Position numbers and translations under genes: made by a program. Positions 1 through 9,392 of a stretch of 64,000 bases of DNA are shown here, one piece after another. The DNA lies in assembly GCA_031291615.1 (NCBI GenBank), contig JARLIS010000030.1, forward strand, positions 1 through 64,000, written 5' to 3'. The notes beneath the pieces are model-generated. The model saw only the letters and a list, made by a program, of their open reading frames with translations. It did not search any database and was not told the origin of the DNA. The stretch's first letter is position 1; each line of letters starts with the position of its first letter. Source of the stretch: Parvibaculum sp. GTDB taxonomy: Bacteria > Pseudomonadota > Alphaproteobacteria > Parvibaculales > Parvibaculaceae.

Positions 1-527
1 CCGGCGCCGGGGAAGTCGAACACGTCGTATTCCTTCGTCTCCTTGCCGTCCGCCGAGACCCATTTCATCGTCAGCTTGCCCTTGGAGGGCACGAGGAAGT
101 CGGTGGCGCGGTACTGGTCGCCGAAGGCGTGGCGGGCGATGACGATGGGCTCGGTCCAGCCGGGAATGAGGCGGGGAATGTTGCGGCAGATGATCGGCTC
201 GCGGAACACCGTGCCGTCGAGAATGTTGCGGATGGTGCCGTTGGGCGACTTCCACATTTTCTTGAGGCCGAATTCCTTCACGCGGGCCTCGTCCGGCGTG
301 ATGGTGGCGCATTTGACGCCGACGCCGTATTTCTTGATCGCCTCGGCAGCGTCCACCGTCACCTTGTCGTCGGTGGCGTCGCGATGCTCCATGCCGAGGT
401 CGTAATAATCGAGATTGATGTCGAGGAAGGGGAAGATCAGCTTGTCCTTGATCATCTTCCAGATGATCCGTGTCATCTCGTCGCCGTCGAGATCGACCAC
501 GGGGTTTTTGACTTTGATCTTCGACAT
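1..527 (-). CDS. icd: NADP-dependent isocitrate dehydrogenase, N-terminal part (runs off the window edge)
   Basis: Reading leftward from an ATG at 527, the protein starts [20 protein letters not shown] and continues for about 175 residues to the window edge. The segments [26 protein letters not shown] and [11 protein letters not shown] (the loop that contacts isocitrate) are those of the eukaryote-like homodimeric NADP-ICDH usual in alphaproteobacteria. It oxidises isocitrate to 2-oxoglutarate in the TCA cycle in the cytoplasm. The 3' part lies outside the window, so completeness cannot be judged. It is divergent from trmJ, and the roughly 160 bp between them must hold both promoters. Confidence 0.95.
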   Translation of the reverse strand, partial: MSKIKVKNPVVDLDGDEMTRIIWKMIKDKLIFPFLDINLDYYDLGMEHRDATDDKVTVDAAEAIKKYGVGVKCATITPDEARVKEFGLKKMWKSPNGTIRNILDGTVFREPIICRNIPRLIPGWTEPIVIARHAFGDQYRATDFLVPSKGKLTMKWVSADGKETKEYDVFDFPGA

Positions 528-691
528 GCGGCTTGGACCCTTCGAGAAGAGAACGGGCGGGGCGCACGGGCTGGACTCGCATGAGGCGCCGCGCGGGGGA
601 TATCTTCGTATAACATTGCACGCCAATTGATTAAAGACAGGCAATCGCTTATTGAGCGCCCGTCCCTGACCCTGCGAAAGCAACGCCTCAC

Positions 692-1468
692 ATGGCCGGA
701 ACCGATCAGACGAAGAAGGAAAGCGCGCCGGCGGGCGCAACGCCTGCCATCGTTCTGGTGGCGCCCCAGCTTGGCGAAAATGTCGGCACGGCCGCCCGCG
801 CCATGCTCAATTTCGGCCTGACCGAGCTTCGGCTGGTCAGCCCGCGCGACGGCTGGCCCAATCCGAGGGCGCGTTCCGCTGCGTCAGGGGCCGATATCGT
901 CATCGACGGGGCGAAGCTTTACGACGAGAGCACGGCGGCGGTGGCCGATCTCGATTATGTCATTGCGACGACCGCGCGGCCCCGCGACATGGTGAAGCCC
1001 ATCTTCACACCCGAAACGGCGGCGACGAAGCTGCGGGAGGTGATCGCGGGCGGCGGCAAGGCGGGCATTCTTTTCGGGCCGGAGCGGACGGGGCTCACCA
1101 ATGACGATGTGGTACTTGCCGACGCCGTGCTGATGGTGCCGGTCAATCCGGCCTTCGCTTCGCTTAATCTTGCCCAGGCGGTACTTCTTATCGGGCATGA
1201 GTGGTTCAAGGCGGCGGACAGGACGCCGGCCGAGAGGGTCGAATATCAGGCGACGCGGCCCGCGACCAAGGAAGAGCTGCTTGGTTTTTTCGAGCATCTC
1301 GAAGGCGAGCTCGACAGGTTCGGCTTCCTGAAGCCGCCGGAGAAGCGCCCCTCCATGATCCGCAACATCCGCAATCTTTTCCAGCGCGCCGGCATGACCG
1401 AGCAGGAAGTGCGCACCTTCCGCGGCATCGTCGCCGCCTTGTCCCGGCGCGAGCCGAAGGGGGATTGA
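692..1468 (+). CDS. trmJ: TrmJ-family tRNA/rRNA 2'-O-methyltransferase (SPOUT)
   Basis: 258 residues. The N-terminal [20 protein letters not shown] and the SPOUT-knot segments [16 protein letters not shown] and [20 protein letters not shown] are diagnostic of the TrmH/TrmJ group. This subgroup normally 2'-O-methylates position 32 of tRNAs with SAM; the substrate is inferred from the family. The C-terminal part (about 180-258) is the family's helical extension with the conserved [21 protein letters not shown]. The start ATG is followed at once by a low-complexity linker, and homology begins near residue 15. Its TGA is directly followed by the ATG of the uppP-like gene, so the two are probably co-transcribed. 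Confidence 0.93.
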   Translation: MAGTDQTKKESAPAGATPAIVLVAPQLGENVGTAARAMLNFGLTELRLVSPRDGWPNPRARSAASGADIVIDGAKLYDESTAAVADLDYVIATTARPRDMVKPIFTPETAATKLREVIAGGGKAGILFGPERTGLTNDDVVLADAVLMVPVNPAFASLNLAQAVLLIGHEWFKAADRTPAERVEYQATRPATKEELLGFFEHLEGELDRFGFLKPPEKRPSMIRNIRNLFQRAGMTEQEVRTFRGIVAALSRREPKGD

Positions 1469-2347
1469 ATGGCATTGGCCGATTCATGCGCCAGGGGCGT
1501 CGATACGGGTTTCGTGGCGCTCGGCTATGCCAAGGTGGCGATGCTGGGCGTGGTGCAGGGCATTACCGAGCTGCTGCCGATTTCATCGACGGCGCATATG
1601 CGCGTCGTGCCCGCGCTGCTCGGCTGGCCGGACCCCGGCTCGGCCTTCTCGGCGGCGATGCAGCTTGCCGCGCTTGCCGCCGTCGTCAGCTATTTCTGGA
1701 GCGATGTGCGGAGCCTCGCCGTCAATTCGGTGACGGCCGTGGCGCGGCGCGATCTCGGCGATCCCTATTTGCGCATGTCGGTCTGGATCGTGCTGGCGAC
1801 GATCCCGATCGGCCTTGCCGGGCTCGCGCTGTCGGGCGTGCTCAATGCCTGCAATTCGCCGCTGCGCGGCCTCGGCGTGATCGGTTGGGCCTGCATCGTC
1901 ATGGCGGTGCTGCTCGCCATTGCCGAGCTTCGCGCGCGCCATACGCGGCTCATCGGCGATGTGACGCTGATGGACGCGATGATCGTCGGCATTGCGCAGG
2001 TGGGCGCGCTCATTCCCGGCGTGTCGCGTTCGGGCTCCACTTTGACGGCGGCGCTGGCGCTCGGCTTTAAGCGGGAGGAGGCGGCGCGCTTCTCGTTCCT
2101 GCTCGGGCTTCCGGCCATCGCGCTCGCCGGTCTCAAGGAATTGTGGGAGCTGCACAAGGCGCATCTCGACGCCCATGGCTGGTCGGTGCTGGCGGTCGGG
2201 CTCGTCGTCGCCTCGGTCTCGGCCTTCTTTGCGATCTGGGGGCTGATGCGGGTGCTGGAGCGCTTCTCCGCCTGGCCCTTCGTTGCCTATCGTGCGGCGC
2301 TCGGCGTCGTGCTTCTGGGTGGGCTCGCCCTGGGCTGGCTCAGCTGA
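1469..2347 (+). CDS. uppP: Undecaprenyl-diphosphatase (UppP/BacA family)
   Basis: 292-residue polytopic membrane protein. It carries both BacA/UppP signatures: GITELLPISSTAHM near residues 31-44 and PGVSRSGST near 188-196, which supply the Glu, Ser and Arg residues of the periplasm-facing active site. The family dephosphorylates undecaprenyl pyrophosphate to recycle the lipid carrier for peptidoglycan and O-antigen. The first motif has AH where most members have GH, which marks a divergent subgroup. It begins on the base after the trmJ stop, so translational coupling is likely. Confidence 0.9.
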   Translation: MALADSCARGVDTGFVALGYAKVAMLGVVQGITELLPISSTAHMRVVPALLGWPDPGSAFSAAMQLAALAAVVSYFWSDVRSLAVNSVTAVARRDLGDPYLRMSVWIVLATIPIGLAGLALSGVLNACNSPLRGLGVIGWACIVMAVLLAIAELRARHTRLIGDVTLMDAMIVGIAQVGALIPGVSRSGSTLTAALALGFKREEAARFSFLLGLPAIALAGLKELWELHKAHLDAHGWSVLAVGLVVASVSAFFAIWGLMRVLERFSAWPFVAYRAALGVVLLGGLALGWLS

Positions 2348-2368
2348 GCCGTCTTGCGCCCTTGTTGT

Positions 2369-2397
2369 TTGACACCCATGGGTCCGCGGGGTAGAAC
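2369..2397 (+). promoter_or_regulatory. Sigma-70-type promoter of rpsD
   Basis: A perfect -35 TTGACA (2369-2374) is followed after exactly 17 bp by TAGAAC (2392-2397), a 4/6 match to the -10 box. It lies about 150 bp upstream of the rpsD ATG, just after the end of uppP. Transcription would start close to 2404, giving a leader of about 140 nt. Confidence 0.6.
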
Positions 2398-2429
2398 CCG
2401 GCCTGAAACCGGCCCTTTGGGCCGATTTT
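2398..2429 (+). promoter_or_regulatory. Structured rpsD mRNA leader (attenuator-like hairpin)
   Basis: GGCCC-TTT-GGGCC (2411-2415/2419-2423) is a perfect hairpin followed by ATTTTCATTTT, which resembles a weak terminator. A second GGCC at 2400-2403 can pair with the same strand at 2411-2414, giving a competing fold. S4 is a known translational autoregulator in other bacteria; a regulatory role here is inference. Confidence 0.35.
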
Positions 2430-2546
2430 CATTTTACGCACCCGTGGGAAAAGGCGACGCTTGAGCCATTTTCCCTGTCGGTCCAAGGGGTTAGCGCCTT
2501 GAGGACAAAGGAGGGCGCGTTTCCATATTTTTGACAGGAAACCGCG

Positions 2547-3167
2547 ATGACAAAGCGCCAGGAAGCCAAATACAAAATCGACCGCCGGATGGGCGAAAAC
2601 ATCTGGGGTCGCCCGAAGAGCCCGGTCAACAAGCGCGAATATGGCCCCGGCCAGCATGGCCAGCGCCGCAAGGGCAAGCTCTCCGACTTCGGCGTGCAGC
2701 TGCGCGCCAAGCAGAAGCTCAAGGGCTATTACGGCAATATTTCCGAGAAGCAGTTCCACGGCATCTACAAGGAAGCCTCGCGCCTTCGCGGCGACACGGG
2801 CGCCCTTCTGATTGGCCTGCTGGAGCGCCGCCTCGATGCGGTCGTCTACCGCGCCAAGTTCGTGCCGACGGTATTCGCGGCGCGTCAGTTCATCAATCAC
2901 GGCCATGTGCTCGTCAACGGCAAGCGCATGACGATCGGCAGCTACAAGCTGCGCGAAGGCGACGTGGTGGAAGTGCGCGAGCGCTCCAAGCAGCTCGCCA
3001 TCGTCCTTGAGTCGGTGCAGAGCAGCGAGCGCGACGTGCCGGACTATGTCGAAGCCGACCACAACAAGATGACCGCGAAGCTCATCCGCACGCCCGGACC
3101 GGCCGATGTGCCCTATCCGGTGCAGATGGAACCGCACCTCGTCGTCGAATTCTATTCGCGTTCGTAG
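2547..3167 (+). CDS. rpsD: 30S ribosomal protein S4
   Basis: 206 residues, the normal length. The N-terminal region contains [26 protein letters not shown], split over two blocks and typical of alphaproteobacterial S4. The S4 RNA-binding domain (about 95-160) is [15 protein letters not shown], then [17 protein letters not shown]. The protein nucleates 30S assembly on 16S rRNA. It stands alone as a single gene with its own promoter and terminator, away from the alpha operon, as usual in this class. Confidence 0.98.
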   Translation: MTKRQEAKYKIDRRMGENIWGRPKSPVNKREYGPGQHGQRRKGKLSDFGVQLRAKQKLKGYYGNISEKQFHGIYKEASRLRGDTGALLIGLLERRLDAVVYRAKFVPTVFAARQFINHGHVLVNGKRMTIGSYKLREGDVVEVRERSKQLAIVLESVQSSERDVPDYVEADHNKMTAKLIRTPGPADVPYPVQMEPHLVVEFYSRS

Positions 3168-3191
3168 TTCGAACCGGACGACAGACAAACG

Positions 3192-3221
3192 AAAAGGCCG
3201 CTCTCACGAGCGGCCTTTTTT
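3192..3221. terminator. Bidirectional rho-independent terminator after rpsD
   Basis: AAAA-GGCCGCTC (3196-3203), loop TCAC, GAGCGGCC (3208-3215), then six T. The A-tract on the left makes it usable from the grxD side as well. Confidence 0.85.
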
Positions 3222-3230
3222 GTTGGACCC

Positions 3231-3320
3231 TTCGAGACGCCGCTGTGCGGCTCCTCAGGGTGAGGGTATCAGAATGAAAACCTCATGCTGAGGAGCGCGA
3301 GCCCGCTCGCGCGTCTCGAA
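3231..3320. repeat. Family A long palindromic repeat, copy 1 (full)
   Basis: TTCGAGACGC (3231-3240) is matched by GCGTCTCGAA (3311-3320). The inner arms CTCCTCAGGGTGAGG and CCTCATGCTGAGGAG also pair. It sits between the convergent rpsD and grxD genes. Related copies are at 33643, 35945 (half), 37001 and 40661 (half). Confidence 0.85.
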
Positions 3321-3328
3321 GCATGGCG

Positions 3329-3667
3329 TTACGCAGCTTCGGTCTCGATGCCCTTCTGCGCAAGGAACTCGCGCAGCTCGCCCTGTTCGAACATTTCGCG
3401 GACGATGTCGCAGCCGCCGACGAATTCGCCCTTCACGTAGAGCTGCGGAATGGTCGGCCAGTCGGAGAACTGTTTGATGCCTTCGCGGATCTCGCCATCC
3501 TCAAGGACGTTCACGCCCTTGAAGGGGACGCCGAGATAGGTGAGGACCTGCACCACGGCGTTGGAGAAGCCGCATTGCGGGAAGACGGGCGTTCCCTTCA
3601 TGAAGAGAACCACGTCGTTCGATTCGACTTCCTGACGGATGCGGTCGAAGACCGGATTGTCACTCAT
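3329..3667 (-). CDS. grxD: Monothiol glutaredoxin (Grx4/GrxD type)
   Basis: 112 residues from the ATG at 3667 ([14 protein letters not shown]); the longer in-frame upstream extension has no homology. It contains the monothiol active site CGFS in [10 protein letters not shown], the glutathione-binding WPTIPQLYV and GGCDIV. Such proteins bind a [2Fe-2S] cluster with glutathione and act in Fe-S delivery and iron sensing. It lies 46 bp downstream of bolA, its usual physical partner, at the end of the purine operon. Confidence 0.95.
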   Translation of the reverse strand: MSDNPVFDRIRQEVESNDVVLFMKGTPVFPQCGFSNAVVQVLTYLGVPFKGVNVLEDGEIREGIKQFSDWPTIPQLYVKGEFVGGCDIVREMFEQGELREFLAQKGIETEAA

Positions 3668-3713
3668 CTGATGTCCTTCCGCGCTGTCCAGCGCTCTGCA
3701 GGTTCCGTTCAAA

Positions 3714-3950
3714 TCAATCTTCCGGCGCGGATGTCTGCAACGCAAGCGCGTGAAGCTCCGTGCCCATGCCGCCCTTCAGCGCGTTGTAGACCATCTGGTG
3801 CTGCTGCACGCGGGTCTTGCCCTTGAAGGATGCCGAAACGACATTGGCCGCATAGTGGTCGCCGTCGCCGGCGAGGTCGCGGATGTCGATCTTCGCATCC
3901 GGCAGGGCCTGCCGGATCAGGCGTTCGATGTCGGCGGCGCTCATGGCCAT
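3714..3950 (-). CDS. bolA: BolA family protein
   Basis: 78 residues. The start at 3950 ([11 protein letters not shown]) is preferred because GGGAGG at 3961-3966 lies 10 nt upstream; the second ATG at 3944 would be 16 nt away. The BolA core includes [10 protein letters not shown] and [26 protein letters not shown], with the conserved His that co-ligates the Fe-S cluster with monothiol glutaredoxin. It lies 16 bp after purL and 46 bp before grxD, which supports joint action with GrxD. Confidence 0.93.
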   Translation of the reverse strand: MAMSAADIERLIRQALPDAKIDIRDLAGDGDHYAANVVSASFKGKTRVQQHQMVYNALKGGMGTELHALALQTSAPED

Positions 3951-3966
3951 GTTCGCGGCGCCTCCC

Positions 3967-6189
3967 TTACTGTGCGTCCATGACGTCGGGCCCGGCCATA
4001 TAGGTGGGGAACCAGCCGTCATGCGCGGCCTTGAGCCGCTTCAGGGATATGGGAGCGCCGCTGCCGAGTGTCAATTCATCTCCGCCCGTGGTGCCGATGC
4101 GCGAAGCAGGCACGCCGGCCCTGGCAGCCCGGTCGAGCAGGGGCTTAACCATGGCGTCGGGCAGGGTAATGACGTAGCGGGCCTGATCCTCGCCGAAAGC
4201 CCAGGCGTGAAGCGGCAGGTCGCGGGGCGCTTCGATGCGCGCGCCGACGCCGCCGGCCATCGCCATTTCGGCAAGCGCGACGAGGAGGCCGCCATCCGAT
4301 GCGTCGTGAACGGCGGTGAGCGCGCCCGCGCGGATTTCGCTCCGAACGAAGTCGCCGTTGCGGCGCTCGATTGCGAGGTCGACCGGCGGCGGCGTGCCTT
4401 CGCGGCGCTTCAGAATGTCGCGGAGATAGATGCTCTGGCCGAGATGGCCCTTCGTCTCGCCGATGACGAGGATGGCGTCGCCCGCCTTCTTGAAAGCGAC
4501 CGTGACGCGCTTTGCGATGTCGGGCAGGAGGCCCACGCCGCCGATGGCGGGCGTCGGCAGAATGCCCTTGCCGTTCGTCTCGTTGTAGAGCGAGACGTTG
4601 CCGGAGACGACGGGGAAGTCGAGCGCACGGGCCGCTTCGCCGATGCCCTGAATGCAGCCGACGAACTGGCCCATGATTTCGGGCTTTTCGGGATTGCCGA
4701 AATTGAGATTGTCGGTGATGGCGAGAGGTTCTGCGCCGACGGCGGTGAGATTGCGCCAGCATTCGGCGACCGCCTGCTTGCCGCCTTCGACGGGATCGGC
4801 GGCGCAATAGCGCGGCGAGACGTCGAGGGTGAAGGCGAGCGCCTTCGGCCCTTCGCCGATGCGGATGACGGCGGCGTCGCCGCCGGGGCCGATGGCCGTG
4901 TTGCCCTGAATGAGGTGGTCGTATTGTTCCCAGACCCAGCGGCGCGAAGCCATGTCGGGCAGGCCGACGATCTTCACCAGCGTGTCGGCGATGTCGTTCG
5001 GCGCGGGCACGTCGCTTGTCGCAAGTGCCGCCGCCTTCGGCGTCGCGATCCATGGCCGGTCATATTCAGGGGCCTGGTCGCCCAGTTCCTTGATCGGAAG
5101 ATCGGCCATGACTTCGCCATGCCGCTTGATGCGGAAGCGCAGATCGTCGGTCGTGTAGCCGATGACCGCGAAGTCGAGGCCCCATTTGCGGAAGACGGCT
5201 TCGGCCTGCTTTTCCTTCGCAGGGTCGAGCACCATCAGCATGCGCTCCTGGGATTCCGACAGCATCATTTCGTAAGCCGTCATGCCTTCTTCGCGGCAGG
5301 GCACCTTGTCGAGATCGAGTTCGACGCCGAGGTCGCCCTTGGCGCCCATTTCGACGGCGGAGCAGGTGAGGCCCGCGGCACCCATGTCCTGAATGGCGAT
5401 GACGGCGCCCGTCGCCATCAGCTCAAGGCAGGCTTCGAGCAGGAGTTTTTCGGAGAAGGGATCACCGATCTGGACGGTCGGGCGCTTCTCCTCGGTGTCC
5501 TTGTCGAATTCGGCAGACGCCATGGTCGCGCCGTGAATGCCGTCGCGGCCGGTCTTCGATCCCAGATAGACGATGGGGAGGCCGACACCCTTGGCCTGCG
5601 AATAGAAAATCTTGTCGGCATCCGCGAGGCCCGCCGCGAAGGCGTTGACGAGGCAGTTGCCGTTATAGCTTTCGTCGAAATTCACTTCGCCGCCGATGGT
5701 CGGCACGCCGAACGAATTGCCGTAGCCGCCGACGCCCGCGACGACGCCGGAGACGACGTGGCGCGTGCGCGGATGTTCGGGCGCGCCGAAGCGAAGTGCG
5801 TTCAACGCCGCGATGGGGCGCGCGCCCATGGTGAAGACGTCGCGCAGAATGCCGCCCACGCCCGTCGCCGCGCCCTGATAGGGCTCGATGTAGGAGGGGT
5901 GGTTGTGGCTTTCCATCTTGAAGATGATGGCCTGACCGTCGCCGATGTCGACGACGCCGGCATTTTCGCCGGGGCCGCAGATGACGCGCGGGCCCGTGGT
6001 CGGCAGCGTGCGCAGCCACTTCTTCGACGACTTGTAGGAGCAATGCTCGTTCCACATAGCCGAGAAGATGCCGAGTTCGGTCAGCGTCGGTTCGCGGCCG
6101 ATGAGGTCGAGGATGCGCTGGTATTCGTCGGGCTTCAGGCCGTGTTCGGCGACGAGCTTCGGCGTAATCTTCACGTCGTTCGCAATCAC
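3967..6189 (-). CDS. purL: Phosphoribosylformylglycinamidine synthase subunit PurL
   Basis: 740 residues, the small-type PurL that works with separate PurQ and PurS. It converts FGAR, glutamine and ATP to FGAM. Landmarks are [30 protein letters not shown] (nucleotide site) and [13 protein letters not shown] near the middle, then a second AIR-synthase-like half with [15 protein letters not shown] and [13 protein letters not shown]. The start is GTG at 6189, overlapping the purQ stop by 4 nt (GTGA), so translation is coupled. Confidence 0.97.
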   Translation of the reverse strand: MIANDVKITPKLVAEHGLKPDEYQRILDLIGREPTLTELGIFSAMWNEHCSYKSSKKWLRTLPTTGPRVICGPGENAGVVDIGDGQAIIFKMESHNHPSYIEPYQGAATGVGGILRDVFTMGARPIAALNALRFGAPEHPRTRHVVSGVVAGVGGYGNSFGVPTIGGEVNFDESYNGNCLVNAFAAGLADADKIFYSQAKGVGLPIVYLGSKTGRDGIHGATMASAEFDKDTEEKRPTVQIGDPFSEKLLLEACLELMATGAVIAIQDMGAAGLTCSAVEMGAKGDLGVELDLDKVPCREEGMTAYEMMLSESQERMLMVLDPAKEKQAEAVFRKWGLDFAVIGYTTDDLRFRIKRHGEVMADLPIKELGDQAPEYDRPWIATPKAAALATSDVPAPNDIADTLVKIVGLPDMASRRWVWEQYDHLIQGNTAIGPGGDAAVIRIGEGPKALAFTLDVSPRYCAADPVEGGKQAVAECWRNLTAVGAEPLAITDNLNFGNPEKPEIMGQFVGCIQGIGEAARALDFPVVSGNVSLYNETNGKGILPTPAIGGVGLLPDIAKRVTVAFKKAGDAILVIGETKGHLGQSIYLRDILKRREGTPPPVDLAIERRNGDFVRSEIRAGALTAVHDASDGGLLVALAEMAMAGGVGARIEAPRDLPLHAWAFGEDQARYVITLPDAMVKPLLDRAARAGVPASRIGTTGGDELTLGSGAPISLKRLKAAHDGWFPTYMAGPDVMDAQ

Positions 6190-6854
6190 GCCACGGCCTC
6201 CAGAACGCTTTCGAACAGGGCGCGGCCTTCGATGCCGCCGTTCAGGTCTTCGATCTCGTTTTCGGGATGCGGCATCAGCCCCATCACGTTGCCGCGCTCA
6301 TTCATGATGCCGGCGATGTCGTTGAGCGAGCCGTTGGGGTTCGTGCCCTCGGCATAGCGGAAGACGACGCGGTTCTCGCCTTCGAGGCGGGCGAGCGTTT
6401 CGGCGTCGGCGAAATAATTGCCGTCGCCATGGGCAACCGGGCAGCGCCAGACCTCGCCTTGCTTGTATTTGCGGGTGAAGGCGGTTTTGGCATTCGCCAC
6501 TTCGAGCTTCACATGGCGGCAGACGAATTTCAGGTGGCTGTTGCGCATCAGGACGCCGGGCAGGAGGCCCGCTTCGCAGAGGATCTGGAAGCCGTTGCAG
6601 ACGCCGAGCACATGCACGCCGTCGGCGGCCTTCTTGCGCACATCGTCCATGATGGCGGCGCGGGCCGCGATGGCGCCCGTGCGCAGGTAGTCGCCATAGG
6701 AAAAGCCGCCGGGCAGGACGACGAGGTCGACCTTGGGCAGTTCCTTGTCGGCATGCCAGACGGCGACGGGTTTCGTGCCGGTGATCTTTTCAAGCGCGGA
6801 CAGCATGTCGCGCTCGCGGTTCGATCCCGGAAAGACGATGACGGCGGACTTCAT
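6186..6854 (-). CDS. purQ: Phosphoribosylformylglycinamidine synthase glutaminase subunit PurQ
   Basis: 222 residues, class I glutamine amidotransferase. The nucleophile Cys is in [11 protein letters not shown] (about residue 86), and His-Glu are in [10 protein letters not shown] near 200. FPGSNRERD opens the fold. It supplies ammonia from glutamine to PurL. It follows purS by only 2 bp and overlaps purL by 4 bp. Confidence 0.97.
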   Translation of the reverse strand: MKSAVIVFPGSNRERDMLSALEKITGTKPVAVWHADKELPKVDLVVLPGGFSYGDYLRTGAIAARAAIMDDVRKKAADGVHVLGVCNGFQILCEAGLLPGVLMRNSHLKFVCRHVKLEVANAKTAFTRKYKQGEVWRCPVAHGDGNYFADAETLARLEGENRVVFRYAEGTNPNGSLNDIAGIMNERGNVMGLMPHPENEIEDLNGGIEGRALFESVLEAVA

Positions 6855-6856
6855 GC

Positions 6857-7102
6857 TTATTTCTCGTCGAACTCGATCGCGTAATTTTCGATGACGGTGT
6901 TGGCGAGGAGCTTCTTGCTGATCTCGTCCAGCGCGGCGCGCGCCTTGGCCGGGTCTTTCTCGGCAAGCTCCACTTCAAAGAGCTTGCCCTGACGCACGGC
7001 GGCGACACCGGGGAACCCGAGCGCGCCCAGCGCGCCTTCGATGGCCTTCCCCTGCGGGTCCAGCACGCCGTTCTTCAACATCACCTTGATGCGGGCCTTC
7101 AT
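6857..7102 (-). CDS. purS: Phosphoribosylformylglycinamidine synthase subunit PurS
   Basis: 81 residues, the typical length. [20 protein letters not shown] and the following [11 protein letters not shown] are family hallmarks. PurS bridges PurL and PurQ and is required for ammonia channelling. It is 71 bp downstream of purC; that gap carries two perfect hairpins. Confidence 0.95.
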   Translation of the reverse strand: MKARIKVMLKNGVLDPQGKAIEGALGALGFPGVAAVRQGKLFEVELAEKDPAKARAALDEISKKLLANTVIENYAIEFDEK

Positions 7103-7132
7103 TGGTATGCGTATCCTTCGTTTATCAACTGG

Positions 7133-7177
7133 ATGCCCGGATCAAGTCCGGGCATGACGCGCAAGGAAGCGCGTCAT
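7133..7177. repeat. Family B palindrome plus a second hairpin between purC and purS
   Basis: ATGCCCGGA (7133-7141), TCAAG, TCCGGGCAT (7147-7155) is a perfect 9-bp stem of the class found at 13370, 36858 and 38750. It abuts a second perfect stem, ATGACGCGC (7154-7162) and GCGCGTCAT (7169-7177), which includes the purC stop codon. In the transcript these lie between purC and purS and may affect processing or stability. Confidence 0.75.
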
Positions 7178-7935
7178 TTGACGAGAGTGGGGCCGCGGCG
7201 CTTGGGCTCGTTCTCGAAGAGAATGCCGAGGCGGCGGGCGACTTCCTGATAGGCCTCGATGAGGCCGCCCATGTCGCGGCGGAAGCGGTCCTTGTCGAGC
7301 TTGTCGTTGGTGCGGATGTCCCAGAGGCGGCAGCTGTCCGGGCTGATTTCGTCGGCCAGCACCACGCGCACCATGTCGCCCTCATAGAGGCGTCCGAACT
7401 CGACCTTGAAATCCACGAGGCGGATGCCGATGCCGAGGAAGAGGCCGGCCAGGAAGTCGTTGATCCTGAGGGCGAGCGCCATCATGTCGTCGATCTCCTG
7501 GGGCGTCGCCCAGCCGAAAGCCGTGATGTGCTCCTCGGAGACCATCGGGTCGCCGAGCTCGTCGGACTTGTAATAGAACTCGATGATCGAGCGGGGAAGG
7601 GCGGTGCCTTCCTCAAGGCCGAGGCGCTTGGACAGCGAGCCGGCGGCGACGTTGCGCACGACGACTTCGCAAGGGATGATCTCAACTTCGCGAATGAGTT
7701 GTTCGCGCATGTTGATCGAACGAATGAAGTGCGTCGGCACGCCGATGTCGTTCAGCTTGGTGAAGATGAATTCGGAAATACGATTGTTGAGGACACCCTT
7801 GCCCTCGATCGTGGCGCGCTTCTGATTGTTGAAGGCGGTGGCGTCGTCCTTGAAGTGCTGGACGAGCGTGCCCGGCTCCGGTCCCTCATAGAGAACCTTG
7901 GCCTTGCCCTCATAAACGCGTCTGCGACGGCTCAT
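7174..7935 (-). CDS. purC: Phosphoribosylaminoimidazole-succinocarboxamide synthase (SAICAR synthetase)
   Basis: 253 residues from the ATG at 7935 ([18 protein letters not shown]). The 48 residues that could be added upstream are non-conserved. Motifs are GKAKVLYEG (ATP-binding N-lobe), [17 protein letters not shown], and [10 protein letters not shown] with the catalytic-site Asp. It joins aspartate to CAIR in purine synthesis. It is the first gene of the leftward purC-purS-purQ-purL-bolA-grxD cluster. Confidence 0.97.
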   Translation of the reverse strand: MSRRRRVYEGKAKVLYEGPEPGTLVQHFKDDATAFNNQKRATIEGKGVLNNRISEFIFTKLNDIGVPTHFIRSINMREQLIREVEIIPCEVVVRNVAAGSLSKRLGLEEGTALPRSIIEFYYKSDELGDPMVSEEHITAFGWATPQEIDDMMALALRINDFLAGLFLGIGIRLVDFKVEFGRLYEGDMVRVVLADEISPDSCRLWDIRTNDKLDKDRFRRDMGGLIEAYQEVARRLGILFENEPKRRGPTLVK

Positions 7936-8205
7936 GTGATGATTCCAATCGGTTGGTCCCCGGGGCGGCAGGGACGCGGAGGGCTTGGGAATCGCCCCTT
8001 CGGTTCGCGCGCAAGCTACTCTATGAGCCCCCGCGATACAATGAAAGCGAGACGGTGGAAATCCGGCCGACAAATCCAAAATAAATCAGTGACTTAGGTA
8101 ATTCGTCGCAGATATGGCCGGAAGGCGCCACGGCAATTGATTTGGAGGCTCCGCGCCGCTATGTCTAGGCGCGGTTTCCGGCAGTCTTTTGGAGCGATCA
8201 GTCCA

Positions 8206-8529
8206 ATGTCCACCTTCGACAAGCGCGAAGACAGTTTCGAGAAGAAGTTCGTTCACGACAGCGAGCTGCAGTTCAAGGTTGCGGCGCGCCGGAACAAGCT
8301 GCTCGGACTTTGGGCGGCCTCCCTGATGGGTCTTTCGGGCGACGCTGCCCAGACCTATGCCAAGGAAGTCGTCGCCGCCGACCTGAAAGAGGCGGGCGAC
8401 GAAGATGTGTTCCGCAAGATTCGCGGCGACTTCGACGTGAAGGGCGTGGCCCAGTCCGATCACCAGATCCGCCGCACCATGGCGGAACTGCTGGATGAAG
8501 CGAAGACTCAGATTCACAACGAAGCCTGA
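8206..8529 (+). CDS. ATP synthase inhibitor zeta subunit family (DUF1476)
   Basis: 107 residues from the ATG at 8206 (MSTFDKREDSFEKKFVHD). The opening FDKREDSFEKKFVHD and RRNKLLGLWAA are the hallmark of DUF1476. In Paracoccus this family was shown to be the zeta subunit that blocks reverse rotation of F1F0 ATPase. An N-terminal inhibitory segment is followed by a four-helix bundle. It is a monocistronic gene with no atp genes in the window, as is usual. The upstream in-frame ATG at 8137 is ignored because homology begins at MSTF. Confidence 0.88.
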   Translation: MSTFDKREDSFEKKFVHDSELQFKVAARRNKLLGLWAASLMGLSGDAAQTYAKEVVAADLKEAGDEDVFRKIRGDFDVKGVAQSDHQIRRTMAELLDEAKTQIHNEA

Positions 8530-8557
8530 GCTCTTTCAGCGGCTTGGCACGATTCGC

Positions 8558-9316
8558 TCAGGCCGTTTCTTTTTCCGCATTCTCAAGCATCACGGCGAAA
8601 CAGCGCACGCTGACGGCACGGATGGCGGCCTCGTCGGTCGGCATGATGCCGTCGGCATGGAAGCGGTCGTTCCGGCGGCGATGCACGGCGGACCAGGTGA
8701 GCATTTCCAGCGCGTTGCGGGCGAGAATGGCGGCCTTGCCGTGGTCGAGCTTTCCGTGCCTTTCCATGAGGCGAATGAGAGAGGCGAGCACGGCGCCGCG
8801 CAATTCGTCGCGGTGTAGATTGCCCAGTTCCGGTATGTCGAGCGAACAGCGGTCGATGAGCCAGATCGCGCGCGCTTCCGAGGCGAGCCGGTCGTAGATT
8901 TCCTCTCCCAGTCTCAGCAAATCCTCGAAGACCGGCAGTTTCCGGCGCTCAAGCAGGAGATCAAGCGCGGGAAACCGTGTGCGCTCGGCGACAGCCTTGC
9001 GCAGGAGCAAGACCGTCTGCGAGACCGGCGGCGCGGGGAAGGGGACGGCAAGGCCTTCAAATCCTTCGCCGCAGAGCCGCATGACGGCGAGATGGAGGAG
9101 CGCCTCCTTGCTGTCGACCGAGAGATAGAGCGTTCCGGCGGCGACGCCCATCTGGCGTGCAATATCGGCGACCTGCGTGCGCCGGTAACCGAGCTCGCTG
9201 AAACAGGCAATGGCGGCTTCGGCGATGCGCAGGAAGCGTTCAGGTTCCGGTGTCGATGCCGGGCGGCCGCGGGGCTTTCGGGGGGCGGGGCGCTTCTGGG
9301 CGGCGGAGCTGGGCAT
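8558..9316 (-). CDS. TetR/AcrR family transcriptional regulator
   Basis: 252 residues. A basic, Pro-rich tail (1-25) precedes the TetR HTH: IAEAAIACFSELGYRRTQVADIARQMGVAAGTLYLSVDSKEALL, quoted here as the region about 30-75. The C-terminal half is helical ligand-binding sequence without a recognisable ligand class. It is divergent from the PQQ dehydrogenase, and the 76-bp gap contains a perfect inverted repeat, so it probably represses that gene and itself. Confidence 0.88.
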   Translation of the reverse strand: MPSSAAQKRPAPRKPRGRPASTPEPERFLRIAEAAIACFSELGYRRTQVADIARQMGVAAGTLYLSVDSKEALLHLAVMRLCGEGFEGLAVPFPAPPVSQTVLLLRKAVAERTRFPALDLLLERRKLPVFEDLLRLGEEIYDRLASEARAIWLIDRCSLDIPELGNLHRDELRGAVLASLIRLMERHGKLDHGKAAILARNALEMLTWSAVHRRRNDRFHADGIMPTDEAAIRAVSVRCFAVMLENAEKETA

Positions 9317-9351
9317 GAGACTCGCTTTTCGGTTTCTTCCATGTCATATTA

Positions 9352-9370
9352 TGAATGAATGGTTCATTCA
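9352..9370. promoter_or_regulatory. Probable TetR operator
   Basis: TGAATGAA-TGG-TTCATTCA is a perfect 8-bp inverted repeat with a 3-bp centre in the gap between the divergent TetR gene and the PQQ dehydrogenase, 23 bp before the latter's ATG. Its size and symmetry fit a TetR dimer site. Regulator assignment is inferred from position. Confidence 0.65.
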
Positions 9371-9392
9371 CCAAATTAAATCGGAGGACGCC

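Noticed and set aside
3231..3320. Family A element considered as an insertion sequence end or attachment site
   Set aside because: No transposase or integrase is near any of the five copies, no flanking duplication was found by eye, and copies lie only between genes, so a REP/MITE-like element fits better.
3883..6357. 824-residue rightward open frame
   Set aside because: It is the antisense shadow of purL and purQ, caused by GC-rich codon bias. Its protein is low-complexity and matches no family, whereas PurL and PurQ are complete on the other strand.
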